From Gloeocapsa sp. PCC 7428 (GTDB taxonomy: Bacteria; Cyanobacteriota; Cyanobacteriia; Cyanobacteriales; Chroococcidiopsidaceae): a stretch of 64,000 nt of DNA. The notes under the pieces are model-generated. The model worked only from the letters and a program-made list of their open reading frames with translations, ran no database searches and had not been told where the DNA came from. The first letter of the stretch is position 1. Every line of letters starts with the position of its first letter. A program made the position numbers and the translations under genes. This document shows, piece after piece, positions 9,344 to 18,294 of this stretch. The stretch spans positions 4,650,001 through 4,714,000 of the forward strand of contig NC_019745.1 in assembly GCF_000317555.1 (NCBI RefSeq). The letters run 5' to 3'.

Positions 9344-10117
9344 ATGCATACTTGGCACTGGCAAACTTGGCAAGGCTTACCGTATCTCACTTGTAGTCTT
9401 TTGGAACCGTGGTTGCATGGTTTTTTTACTCAGCATTTTTGGTCGCGATCTCCCGCAGAACTCGTTAAGGTTCTGCACCCAACCGCACCAGCTTATCGGG
9501 TAAAACAAGTTCACGGCAACGTTGTTTTAACGCCTTCACAAATCAAAGAAGCAATGAACGCAGAAAATGACTTGCTACCACCGGCTGATGGTGTCGTCAC
9601 AGAACAAGCTTGGCAATCAGTGTGGGTAGCCAGTGCTGATTGTACTCCGGTGTTGATTGCGGATTCTCACACTGGGCAAGTCGCGGCGGTACACGCGGGG
9701 TGGCGCGGAACAGCAGCTAAGATTGTGCCAGCGGCGATCGCGCGTTTGCAAGCGCAGGGTAGTCAGTTAGCCGATTTGCGCATTGCTTTAGGACCTGCGA
9801 TTTCGGGTGCGGTTTATCAAGTTTCAACTCAAGTAGCGGCGCAAGTCGGAGCAAGTATTTGTGCTGCTAGTGCTGAGGAATTGATCGTAAATGCATTGCA
9901 GCGTTTGCCCGATGCGCCCATCCTACAAGATCCTGAACCAGAACGCGTGCGCCTAGACGTGCGACGCGTGATTGCGCTTCAATTAGAACATTTGGGAATT
10001 CACGCTGAACAAGTAGCGATCGCGCCTCATTGTACGTATCAACAGCCAGATTGTTTCTTTTCTTACCGCCGCGACCAGCAAAAAAAAGTTCAGTGGTCAG
10101 GAATTGTGAGTAGATAG
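9344..10117 (+). CDS. pgeF: Multicopper polyphenol oxidoreductase / purine nucleoside phosphorylase family protein PgeF (YfiH)
   Basis: This DUF152/YfiH family protein has the conserved zinc-site signatures: SADCTPVLIAD (Cys), HAGWRGTA (His) and CTYQQPDCFFSYRRD near the C-terminus. Family members act on purine nucleosides; the E. coli protein removes mis-incorporated residues from peptidoglycan precursors. I start at ATG 9344 (MHTWHWQTW), giving 257 residues, the normal length. The frame is open for 49 more codons upstream, but those are encoded by intergenic repeats and show no conserved character. Confidence 0.85.
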   Translation: MHTWHWQTWQGLPYLTCSLLEPWLHGFFTQHFWSRSPAELVKVLHPTAPAYRVKQVHGNVVLTPSQIKEAMNAENDLLPPADGVVTEQAWQSVWVASADCTPVLIADSHTGQVAAVHAGWRGTAAKIVPAAIARLQAQGSQLADLRIALGPAISGAVYQVSTQVAAQVGASICAASAEELIVNALQRLPDAPILQDPEPERVRLDVRRVIALQLEHLGIHAEQVAIAPHCTYQQPDCFFSYRRDQQKKVQWSGIVSR

Positions 10118-11157
10118 CGACACTATTGCTTGTTAGTCTTGTATAATTTATCAAAGCTAAATTAATATTTCTAAGTAATAACCGAAGTTGTAGATTTCTA
10201 AAAAGTCTATGGAATCAGCACTTAACGGATACTTCGTATTTTCTTGGCTAATTTTTACAATATTTTTATAATAAATTGGCTTTAATTTGGTTAAGCTATA
10301 AGCATATTCAGGGATAACTAAATTAAACTCTATATACCGAACTAGACGCCTTTGGAGAATTACCTCTAGAGGCGTTTATAATTTGAGGATATTAACTAGT
10401 TTAAATAAATTTTTAAATTGAAAATACGAAGAGCTATACATCAACTAAATCAACTATCTTGGCAAAATATTTATGCAAATTAAATGCGTAATGTTGAGTA
10501 TAGCCGTTTTGATCTGAGATTAATTTATTTTCGAGGCATTTTCTGATTGTTAGGCTAGCATAAAACTAATATCGCTTGCCGCTTCAGACAGCAATCATTT
10601 ATCTCATGTGTTTTGCTAAAGATGGGGGTTTTTAGGTAACTCCTAATGCTAGAAGTCTTATAGTGCAAGGACATCAGCTAATCTAAGCAATGTTCTATGA
10701 TCGCTAAATCCAAGTTGCAACTACCATGACTATTGTGATGAAAGAGGTAATGAATACTACTGTTTTGACTTCACTAATCTCTTTTTCAAAGATCATAGTA
10801 TTTCCTTTGTAAACTGATACACTTGACTATTTCAGAATAAATAAAATCGCTGTATAAGTTAGCTGTAGAAAGTACTGAAAGTTATATGAAGAGTCAGTCA
10901 AGAGCCATCTCATACATAAGTTATTTTTGACGAAACAGTAAAAAAAACAGTCAATAAAATGTAATAAATAGCAAAAAATAGGAGAGTTAATGATTTAGTT
11001 GAATATTATATTAAGGTGTATAAAATACACGAAGTCAAGCGAACTTTTAAAGTTACAACTCGCTTGATGTAATATTTAAATTTAGCTCGGATAAAAATAG
11101 TTTTAACTTTTGGATGAAAAAACAGCTTATACTTATGTCTGATCCCTAATACATACC
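10118..11157. other. 1-kb AT-rich region without a recognisable gene
   Basis: I find no open frame of plausible gene length. Two structures stand out. The first is an inverted repeat at 10347-10377 (ACGCCT...AGGCGT) followed by TTTATAATTT, a possible terminator for pgeF. The second is an 8-bp inverted repeat TCAAGCGA/TCGCTTGA at 11035-11042 and 11060-11067. The base composition is clearly more AT-rich than the neighbouring genes. It may hold an unrecognised small RNA or decayed DNA. Confidence 0.5.
10347..10380 (+). terminator. Possible terminator downstream of pgeF
   Basis: The arms ACGCCT and AGGCGT enclose an inner GAG/CTC pairing and are followed by TTTATAATTT. It lies about 230 bp after the pgeF stop. 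The stem is short and the T tract interrupted, so the call is weak. Confidence 0.3.
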
Positions 11158-11493
11158 TCAGTGTTTCACTGCGATCTCTGTAGCAGATTTACCATTTGAG
11201 GAATTTGGTGATTCAAGATGAACTTCAGCGTGGGGAACATTCATTTGTTCAATATTTGTTGGGTTCGATGAGAGATTTTTGGAAGAAGGCGCAGGCATCC
11301 ACAGTGCAAGGATACCTGTTACACAACTCCAATAGAGAGCAGTATTTTTTTCTTCATCAATATCAGTGCGGGCAAGCTGAAAAAGGCTAAAAACTAAAAT
11401 AACGAAACTAAAGAAAAATTGAATGACAAATCTTAGCGAGTAGATGTCTCGAAAGGAAAATGGTTCTGATGTTGAACGAATTTTGTTATCCAT
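11158..11493 (-). CDS. Small membrane protein of unknown function
   Basis: The protein has 111 residues and two predicted membrane helices, the first FVIQFFFSFVILVFSLFQL (about residues 23-41) and the second ALYWSCVTGILALWMPAP (about 53-70). A polar C-terminal tail of about 40 residues follows. A GAGGAAG ribosome-binding site lies 7 nt before ATG 11493, which supports translation. I do not recognise a named family. It stands alone between two long gene-poor stretches. Confidence 0.6.
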   Translation of the reverse strand: MDNKIRSTSEPFSFRDIYSLRFVIQFFFSFVILVFSLFQLARTDIDEEKNTALYWSCVTGILALWMPAPSSKNLSSNPTNIEQMNVPHAEVHLESPNSSNGKSATEIAVKH

Positions 11494-11846
11494 AATAAAC
11501 TTCCTCGTCTTCGGTTATGCTTAATCGATGAAACTTCGTGCATGAATCGCAGATGCCCTAGGATTGAAGTACTCTACAAAGGTAGACTTTGTTTATCTAG
11601 TAGCACTTTTGTACTACATTAAGATGGATAGTTGAGAATTTGCTTAAGAGCTACTACAAGTTTTCTAGAGAAATTACGCAAAAAGGGAAAATCTTGAGTC
11701 GATGCGATCGCACCTAGCACCAATTCTCTCAGTTATGTCGCTAGGGGTTAGTCACTTTTGCTTATCCGCAACTAACCAAATTTAATATAACTTCTTAATT
11801 AAAAATGACGAATAGGTTTCAAACACTGAATTTATTAAAATAGTTG
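11494..11846. other. Gene-free interval with a GTAGACTTTGTTT repeat unit
   Basis: This 353-bp interval contains CTACAAAGGTAGACTTTGTTT followed by ATCTAGTAGC (about 11574-11605), which resembles the ACGCAGGTGGACTTTGTTTG unit near 54779-54798. One GCGATCGC-type site is present near 11704. No gene is apparent. Confidence 0.5.
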
Positions 11847-12605
11847 CTAGCGCTGAATTTCTCTGATTTTGCGAACAGCTAGTTGGTGGTTGTTGGTATC
11901 TGCTTGAGTATGAAATAGTTCCGCAGCTTTTTGTAAATCGTTGATTGCGCCTAGTTTATCTCCACTGTTGTAGCGCGTTATACCGCGATGATAATGAGTC
12001 ATGGCAAGATTGTATACTGAGCCTTGACGATTGCCTCGTAGTCGCGATCGCTCTGAGGAGGGCATTTGATTGAGGACTTGAATGGCTTGAGTATACTCTG
12101 CAATGGCTCCTGTTGCATCTCCACTATTTTCACGGTTCAAGCCACGTTGACGATAAAGTTGCGCTAGGTGGAGGTAAGGATCTTCGAGGAGAGGGTTAAT
12201 CTTAATTGCTTGCGTGTAATCAGCGATCGCGCCTTGCAGATCTTGCGCAGCCAACCGCGCCGTACCACGATTGTTGTAGATTTGTGCATGACGGGGGTTG
12301 ATTTTAATCGCTTGCGTGTAATCGGCGATCGCGCCTTGCGGATCTCCTAATGCTAAGCGGGCTAAACCGCGATCGTTGTAAGCATCGGTATGATTTGGAT
12401 CGAGCTTAATTGCCTGCGTATAATATTCAATCGCGCCTTGCTTATCGCCTTCGAGTTGATCTTTGAAAACTCCTTGATGGTAATATTCCTCAGCAGTCAT
12501 CGCTGCAAGTGGTGATTGCGCGTAGGTAGTCGGAATTTCATTTAATGCAGTAGTAATTCCGAAAAGTAAGCACGTTGTTAGTAAGGTTTTATGAAGACGG
12601 AACAT
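11847..12605 (-). CDS. Secreted TPR-repeat protein
   Basis: The protein has 252 residues, with a signal peptide ending near PTTYAQS (about residue 31). At least four tetratricopeptide repeats follow with the spacing G-A-Y-(N/D)-R-G-A-G-D-GAI-YTQAI; YTQAIKINPRHAQIYNNRG is a clear example. TPR arrays bind protein partners, here probably in the periplasm. It starts only 7 bp after the stop of the caspase-like/WD40 gene on the same strand, so the two are almost certainly co-transcribed. A joint role is inferred from that. Confidence 0.85.
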   Translation of the reverse strand: MFRLHKTLLTTCLLFGITTALNEIPTTYAQSPLAAMTAEEYYHQGVFKDQLEGDKQGAIEYYTQAIKLDPNHTDAYNDRGLARLALGDPQGAIADYTQAIKINPRHAQIYNNRGTARLAAQDLQGAIADYTQAIKINPLLEDPYLHLAQLYRQRGLNRENSGDATGAIAEYTQAIQVLNQMPSSERSRLRGNRQGSVYNLAMTHYHRGITRYNSGDKLGAINDLQKAAELFHTQADTNNHQLAVRKIREIQR

Positions 12606-12612
12606 AATACAG

Positions 12613-15600
12613 TTAATTTATGGTTTTGCAAAGGTGGCGATCGCTCGCATTGACATGAGAATTTGTTGTTAAATAATCACTTAGCCAATTGCAGCCTTGT
12701 GCAACTAATTGATTTAAATCGAGGGTCCACTGACGCACAGCGTTATCACTGCCAACCGCAACTAAATTTTTGCTATCGGTAGTAAATTTTACACCTAAAC
12801 TCTGTGCTTTTACTGAAAAAGATCCTAAAAGTTGACCGTGAATATTCCACAATTTAATCGTAGAGTCGTCACTTGCGGAAGCAACAAGCTTGCCATCGGG
12901 GCTAAAGCTGACATCGTTAATCCAGCCACTATGTCCTTGCAGCGTAGTGATTAATTTACCATCGAGACGCCACAGCTTAACTGTATTATCGACACTTGCA
13001 GACGCGAGAAGTTGACCATCAGCGCTGAAACTAACATCACTGACAGCATCGTTATGTCCTTGCAGCGTGTTAAGTAATTTACCATTAACGCTCCACAGTT
13101 TTACCGTAGCATCTTTGCTAGCAGAGGCAACGATTTGGCTATTCGGGCTAAACGCGACATTATTGACCGCATCTTGATGTCCTTGTAGCGATCGCACTTC
13201 GCGACCATCACGCGTCCATAATTTTACTGTTTTGTCGTCACTCGCCGAAGCCAGTAAGTTACCATCAGGGCTAAAACTGACGCTATTCAGCCAGTTATTG
13301 TGTCCTGTAAAAGACTTCAAAACAACACCATCGCGACTCCAAAGTTTGATGATGTGCTGCGCGTCGATACTTTTGGCTTGAAGTTCAACAGTGTTTTCAG
13401 CAGCGGCAATGCTACCATCAGGACTAAAGCTGACTTGGTGAAAAATATCGTTATCTTCTTTTAGAGTTTTTGCCGCGTTAGCATTGCGGTTCCAGAGCGT
13501 TACAGTATTGTCACGGCAAACTAAAGCGATATCTTGCAGATTTGCACTGAAGCTGACACTAATCGTTTGCGGACATTCTTGGGCGACGATGGGTTTTTGT
13601 TCTATACTCCAAAGTCTTAGCGTGTTGTCTACTCCTGCGGAAACTAGCATCCCGTTGGCGCTAAAACTGACAGAATTGATAGGGGCGGTATGTCCTTTGA
13701 AAGTTTCTAGTTCTCGCTCGTGGTTCCACAACTTTACGGTAAAATCGTCACTTGCCGACGCTAATAGCATTCCGTTGGGGCTAAAGCTGACAGAATTGAC
13801 AGGGGCGCTGTGTCCTTTAAGTGTTTTGAGTAAGTTACCTTCACGACTCCAAAGCGCAATTGTATTATCGCGGCTAGCAGTTGCAAGCATTCCTGCTGGG
13901 CTAAAACTAACGCTGGTTACTCCGCCGTTGTGTCCTTGTAGCGTTTTAATGAAAGTGCCATTTACGTTCCAAAGCTTGACGCCATCGTCACTTGCCGACG
14001 CTAAAGTTTGACCATCAGCGCTAAAACTGATGCTGTTGATTGGGCTAGTGTGGGCAAGAAGCGATCGCACTAATGTTCCATCTTGATGCCACAGTTTAAT
14101 CGTCGAATCGTCGCTAGCAGCAATAATTTTACCGTCAGGGCTGAAACTAGTGACTTTTGCACCCTGTCCTGATAGCGTTTTAATTAAAGTTCCATTTACA
14201 TTCCAAAGCTTGACACCATCGTCACTTGCCGACGCTAAAGTTTGACCATCAGCGCTAAAACTGATGCTGTTAATTGGGCTAGTGTGCGCAAGAAGCGATC
14301 GCACTAATTTTCCATTTTGATGCCACAGTTTAATTGTTGAATCGTCGCTAGCAGAAGCAATAATTTGACCATCAGGACTAATAGCGATCGCATTTACACT
14401 GTAAGCGTGTCCAGTAAAGCGATTGCGTTCTTGCATTGCGGACAGTACTTGCTGTAATGTACTTGCAGTTTTGATTTGCAGTTCGTACGGTACTGCTAAA
14501 GTTTGCTGTACTTGCTGTGCTGCTTTTATGCTGACGCTTAAAGCTTCTAATTGCTGGTTAGTACTTAATAGTGCCGTAGATAAAGAGTTTAAACTTTCAA
14601 TTTGGATATTTTGGCGTTGTAAATACGCAATTCCTGCTAAGCCGCAAGCTGTAAATCCGAGAACACTCATTACCCCTGCGGTAAGTTGGGCGCGTTTAAG
14701 TCGGCGTTTTGTTTGCAAGTGTTGTTGTTGTCGGGCTTCTAAACACGCAGCGATAAACTGTTGCGTTTCTGGCGATAATTCATCCGCGCACTTAACGTAG
14801 ATTTCTTCGGCTTCTGCGAGTCGCACGCCATGCAAGAGAAAATCAGAATGCTGTTGATTTTGCTTCCACAGTGATGCTGCTTGTTCGATTTGGCGTTGAA
14901 CTTGTAAGCGAGTGCGGTTTTCTTCTAGCCACCAGCGTAAAGTAGACCAATGGCGAATTAAAACTTCGTGCGCGATTTCGATTGTGACTTCTTGTTTAAG
15001 CGTTGCTAAAGATACCTCCGGTGAAGATGCACCTCGGCTTTGTCCGATAGAGTGTTCATCGCAGTTAACGACGATTAGTTTAGCCGCAGTTAACGCTTGC
15101 AAGGTTTTTTCTACAAGCGGTGCGGGATATTTCGCCACCGTCATTTCTGACTTATTCACGCGTCGTCGCGTATCTTCGGTACCGTCTCCTAATTGCGTCA
15201 AAGTTAGAAAAATCCATTGGGCGCAAGCTTGGGCTTCGGGTTCGAGGCTATCGTAAACGGCTTGGGCTTTTTTTTCTAAAACGCCTTTGAGTCCGCCAAT
15301 CTGCTGTTGATAAGATTGTAGTGTTAAGACTCCACTCTGGCGATGCAACCACAATTGCTCTAACACAAATTCAAGTAGCGGTAAATCTCCAGCCGAGTGC
15401 GGTAAATCTTGAAGGAGAACTTCGACTAATTCAGGTTCGACGTGCAATCCTACTTGCTGGGCTGGTTGTACAATGACTTGACGATAATCATCGCACGTCA
15501 AGCACGGTGGTACTAACACGCTTGCTTGTTGCAACACAGGTGCAAGCGATGGCGTTTCTAAACACGAATTGATAAAATCAGCGCGTAGCGTAATGACGAG

Positions 15601-17694
15601 TTTAAACCGATCTGCGGCATAGTTGACAGCACCGAGGAGAATGTCTAAAAATTGTTGGCGATCGCTACTCGCACTCAACGTAAATAGTTCTTCAAATTGG
15701 TCTACAACAAGAACAACCATCGGTTCGGGACGCGTTCGTAACCAGCGAACAAAACCTTCAACTCCTAGATGTAATAATCCCTCAAGTTGCAGTGCTTGAT
15801 AAGCTTTTTCTTTTTCGGTTCCTGCATCTACAAGGCGCTGTACCAATGACAGCATTGGTTTTGTCCCTGGGCGAATACTTCCTAACCACCAAGATTCGCT
15901 TCCTGGAAATTGTTTACCTTGGCGCAATTGTGCCATTAAACCAGCTTGCACAACCGAAGATTTGCCACTTCCTGAAGCCCCGACAACAGCTAAAAAAGCA
16001 CGTTGACTTAGTTCATTGATGAGTTTTTGCGTAAGTGCTTCGCGACCGTAAAAATACGGGGCGTCGGCTTCGCCAAAGGCTTTTAATCCCATGTACGGGC
16101 AAAGTCCTAAATCAAAGTCTTCGCTATCTCCACCACGCGAAACGATAACTCGGTTGGGTAAAACTTCGATGACACCTTGGACGCCTGATAGCCAGACATG
16201 AAGCGGAATGTTTGTTCCGGCAAGTTCTACCTGAAGTTGCGCAATCCACGCGGCGACGGGTAATCCCGTTTGAGGATCGGCGGTTGTCAAGGTTTGTAAA
16301 AGTGCTTGGGTAAATTGTTCGGGTGCGTCGAGGGGAGAAGCCGCTGCGATTAAGCATTGTCCGTGTTGGGGACCTAGTTGCAAATCTTCTACCCAATCTG
16401 CGAGTAAAGTAGCTCCTGGACAATCTAGCACGATGATTTGTTGCGCGATATGCGATCGCCGCAATTCTTGACGTAACCAAGACCGCGAAAGTCGCACGCC
16501 ATCACCTAATACAAGCCAAGAATCGCCTTCGGTAGTTTCCTCGATGCGACCGCGTAAGTATAAAAATGCGGTGGTGATATTGGGGGATGAAGATTGTAGA
16601 AGATTGGGCGATCGCAAATATCCTTGAATCACATCGCGGACTTGTGACCATTCTTTTCCTGGTCGTGGCAAATACTCTAATTCAAATTTTCCGGCTTGGC
16701 GCAATACTTTACTCAGTTCTACAGTTGCTTGATAGCTTGCCAATCCATTAATGACTAATGCTTGTCGCGGATGCGCCGTACCGATACTTGCTGAACTCAG
16801 TCCTAAAATGAGTTCTCCTATTCCTTCCACAATCCGCTTTGGTGTTTGAATAGGGTATTCTGAATGAAGATTAGTTTCGCCACGGCTGCGCTTTTGCTGA
16901 TTAATTAACCGCAGTTGTTGATTGGTTTTATCGACATGCTGCAACGTGCGATGATAGACGTACTTATACAATCCATCAACTTCTATCACGCCTTGAGCAT
17001 CGGCGGCTTCTCCGCGTAAGCCTCGGATCAGAAAATAAGTAAATACTCCGTGTCCTAATTCGGGAAATTCCCACGATTGTTGACCTTGATCGCACGAAAG
17101 TAGTGCATAAAAACCTTTACTTTGTGTCGCGCGTTGTCGTAATAATTCAACAAGTTGGGAAGTAGGATTTTGCAATGGATTAGCATTTTCTCCTCTTGCT
17201 CCGATTAATGTCATTCCACCACTGTGACACGCATCGAGCCAGACAAGTTGTTGTGTTGCTGCGCATTCTCCTAGCATTCCCAACAGTTCTGACATTCCCC
17301 AACCTGTGTTGAGTAAATCATCTTTTCGGGTATCTGCTAAACATAAAACTGCTTGCTGCGTTTTTGGTTCTAGAAAACCATGTCCTGAAAAGTAAAACAG
17401 CACCGTATCTTGCGGGCGGGCAGCAGAAATAATATATTTCAAACTATTTTGGGCTGCGAATAATTCTGGTGTTAAAGTCGCAAAATCGTGATGAACAATA
17501 ACTTCTTTATCAGGGAATTTTTGTGTTGCATCTGCTAGCGCCTCGGTTAAACCTTGACAATCTACTGCTGAATAGCGCAGCGTAGGTATGCCAGAATCGC
17601 TGTATTTGTTGATACCAACTAACAGAACCCAGAGTTTTGCTTTGCCGCTTTCTAGGTACATTGAGCGACTCGTACCCACACTGACTGGAGACAT
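12613..17694 (-). CDS. Caspase-like peptidase / STAND-type NTPase / WD40-repeat protein
   Basis: This is a 1693-residue multidomain protein. Residues about 20-260 form a C14 caspase-like (metacaspase-type) domain with the catalytic dyad His105 in YFSGHGFLE and Cys156 in WLDACHSGG. A winged region follows, then a STAND-like P-loop NTPase with Walker A VVGASGSGKSSVVQAG near 568-580 and VVDQFEELF as a Walker B-like segment. A helical region leads to a probable membrane helix near 1001-1021 (GVMSVLGFTACGLAGIAYL). The C-terminal part (about 1093-1670) is a run of roughly 13 WD40 blades of the SPDG...LASASDD..KLW type. Proteins of this layout are taken as signal-gated proteases in stress, cell death or defence. 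The trigger is unknown. Confidence 0.9.
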   Translation of the reverse strand: MSPVSVGTSRSMYLESGKAKLWVLLVGINKYSDSGIPTLRYSAVDCQGLTEALADATQKFPDKEVIVHHDFATLTPELFAAQNSLKYIISAARPQDTVLFYFSGHGFLEPKTQQAVLCLADTRKDDLLNTGWGMSELLGMLGECAATQQLVWLDACHSGGMTLIGARGENANPLQNPTSQLVELLRQRATQSKGFYALLSCDQGQQSWEFPELGHGVFTYFLIRGLRGEAADAQGVIEVDGLYKYVYHRTLQHVDKTNQQLRLINQQKRSRGETNLHSEYPIQTPKRIVEGIGELILGLSSASIGTAHPRQALVINGLASYQATVELSKVLRQAGKFELEYLPRPGKEWSQVRDVIQGYLRSPNLLQSSSPNITTAFLYLRGRIEETTEGDSWLVLGDGVRLSRSWLRQELRRSHIAQQIIVLDCPGATLLADWVEDLQLGPQHGQCLIAAASPLDAPEQFTQALLQTLTTADPQTGLPVAAWIAQLQVELAGTNIPLHVWLSGVQGVIEVLPNRVIVSRGGDSEDFDLGLCPYMGLKAFGEADAPYFYGREALTQKLINELSQRAFLAVVGASGSGKSSVVQAGLMAQLRQGKQFPGSESWWLGSIRPGTKPMLSLVQRLVDAGTEKEKAYQALQLEGLLHLGVEGFVRWLRTRPEPMVVLVVDQFEELFTLSASSDRQQFLDILLGAVNYAADRFKLVITLRADFINSCLETPSLAPVLQQASVLVPPCLTCDDYRQVIVQPAQQVGLHVEPELVEVLLQDLPHSAGDLPLLEFVLEQLWLHRQSGVLTLQSYQQQIGGLKGVLEKKAQAVYDSLEPEAQACAQWIFLTLTQLGDGTEDTRRRVNKSEMTVAKYPAPLVEKTLQALTAAKLIVVNCDEHSIGQSRGASSPEVSLATLKQEVTIEIAHEVLIRHWSTLRWWLEENRTRLQVQRQIEQAASLWKQNQQHSDFLLHGVRLAEAEEIYVKCADELSPETQQFIAACLEARQQQHLQTKRRLKRAQLTAGVMSVLGFTACGLAGIAYLQRQNIQIESLNSLSTALLSTNQQLEALSVSIKAAQQVQQTLAVPYELQIKTASTLQQVLSAMQERNRFTGHAYSVNAIAISPDGQIIASASDDSTIKLWHQNGKLVRSLLAHTSPINSISFSADGQTLASASDDGVKLWNVNGTLIKTLSGQGAKVTSFSPDGKIIAASDDSTIKLWHQDGTLVRSLLAHTSPINSISFSADGQTLASASDDGVKLWNVNGTFIKTLQGHNGGVTSVSFSPAGMLATASRDNTIALWSREGNLLKTLKGHSAPVNSVSFSPNGMLLASASDDFTVKLWNHERELETFKGHTAPINSVSFSANGMLVSAGVDNTLRLWSIEQKPIVAQECPQTISVSFSANLQDIALVCRDNTVTLWNRNANAAKTLKEDNDIFHQVSFSPDGSIAAAENTVELQAKSIDAQHIIKLWSRDGVVLKSFTGHNNWLNSVSFSPDGNLLASASDDKTVKLWTRDGREVRSLQGHQDAVNNVAFSPNSQIVASASKDATVKLWSVNGKLLNTLQGHNDAVSDVSFSADGQLLASASVDNTVKLWRLDGKLITTLQGHSGWINDVSFSPDGKLVASASDDSTIKLWNIHGQLLGSFSVKAQSLGVKFTTDSKNLVAVGSDNAVRQWTLDLNQLVAQGCNWLSDYLTTNSHVNASDRHLCKTIN
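13938..14390 (-). repeat. 234-bp recent tandem duplication inside the WD40 region
   Basis: Two segments offset by 234 bp (78 codons) are nearly identical. For example, AAAGCTTGACGCCATCGTCA at 13971 corresponds to AAAGCTTGACACCATCGTCA at 14205, and the likeness continues through the next blade. Each unit encodes two WD40 blades, including LLAHTSPINSISFSADGQTL. One blade between the copies is shortened (GAKVTSFSPDGKIIAASDD). Confidence 0.85.
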
Positions 17695-17877
17695 GGCTGT
17701 AACCTAAAGGCAATGAATTTAATTTGAAATAGATAAAATAGGGATATCTTTTATATACCGTTGATTTCCTAGGATTTACTGAAAATTTTTCTTAAGAATT
17801 ATGTCAGGTTGTTTGCCAGAAATAAACTATATCAAAACGTTATAAAAAATATATTTTTGTAAGTTAATTTGTGCTGG

Positions 17878-18051
17878 TTAATAATTCATACATTGGCAAA
17901 TTGAAACTGAGTTAGTAAGTGTAACAAACTCTTGACCAGAAATGAATTCGCTGTAGTCAGCTAAGTTATCGAGTCCTACAAGATTAAGGAGAATTTCAGT
18001 ACCTAGCCAAAGTGTTGTTTTGAGTAATATCTTTTTCCAGTTAATTGCCAT
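17878..18051 (-). CDS. Small conserved cyanobacterial protein (57 residues), unknown function
   Basis: The protein starts at ATG 18051 (MAINWKKILLKTTLWLGTE). An AAGGTGG ribosome-binding site lies about 7 nt upstream. The core NLVGLDNLADYSEFI resembles short cyanobacterial proteins of unknown function, with an amphipathic or membrane-associated N-terminal helix. The frame is open further upstream, but without a good start. No function can be given. Confidence 0.55.
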   Translation of the reverse strand: MAINWKKILLKTTLWLGTEILLNLVGLDNLADYSEFISGQEFVTLTNSVSICQCMNY

Positions 18052-18294
18052 CACTGCACCACCTTGCAAACTCAAACAGTCCCTGTGTTGGAGGTTGTAT
18101 TGAATCAATAGGGTTGCTTTGGTTGGTTTATGCAGCTTGGCGACTGAAGTCACCGCTAAATAAAGGAAGTCTACCTTCGTGGACTAATGGCAATGATCTT
18201 GTTTATAGAATGCTTGCTTGTCTAATTAGCTGTGGTTTATAACCTTTGTGGAACTAACGTTCATTTAGATGATGTTAAATACTCAGAAACAGTA

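Noticed and set aside
10735-10818. 28-codon hydrophobic frame (MTIVMKEVMNTTVLTS...) in the gene-free island
   Set aside because: It has no ribosome-binding site, and so short a peptide arises easily by chance in AT-rich DNA.
12900-14400. Periodic DNA repeats that could look like a CRISPR array
   Set aside because: The period of about 120 bp is that of WD40 blades in an open coding frame; the units diverge and there are no short unique spacers.
13484-16019. Several plus-strand open frames of 75-175 codons opposite the WD40/NTPase gene
   Set aside because: They are antisense shadows of a highly repetitive coding region and show no ribosome-binding sites or family motifs.
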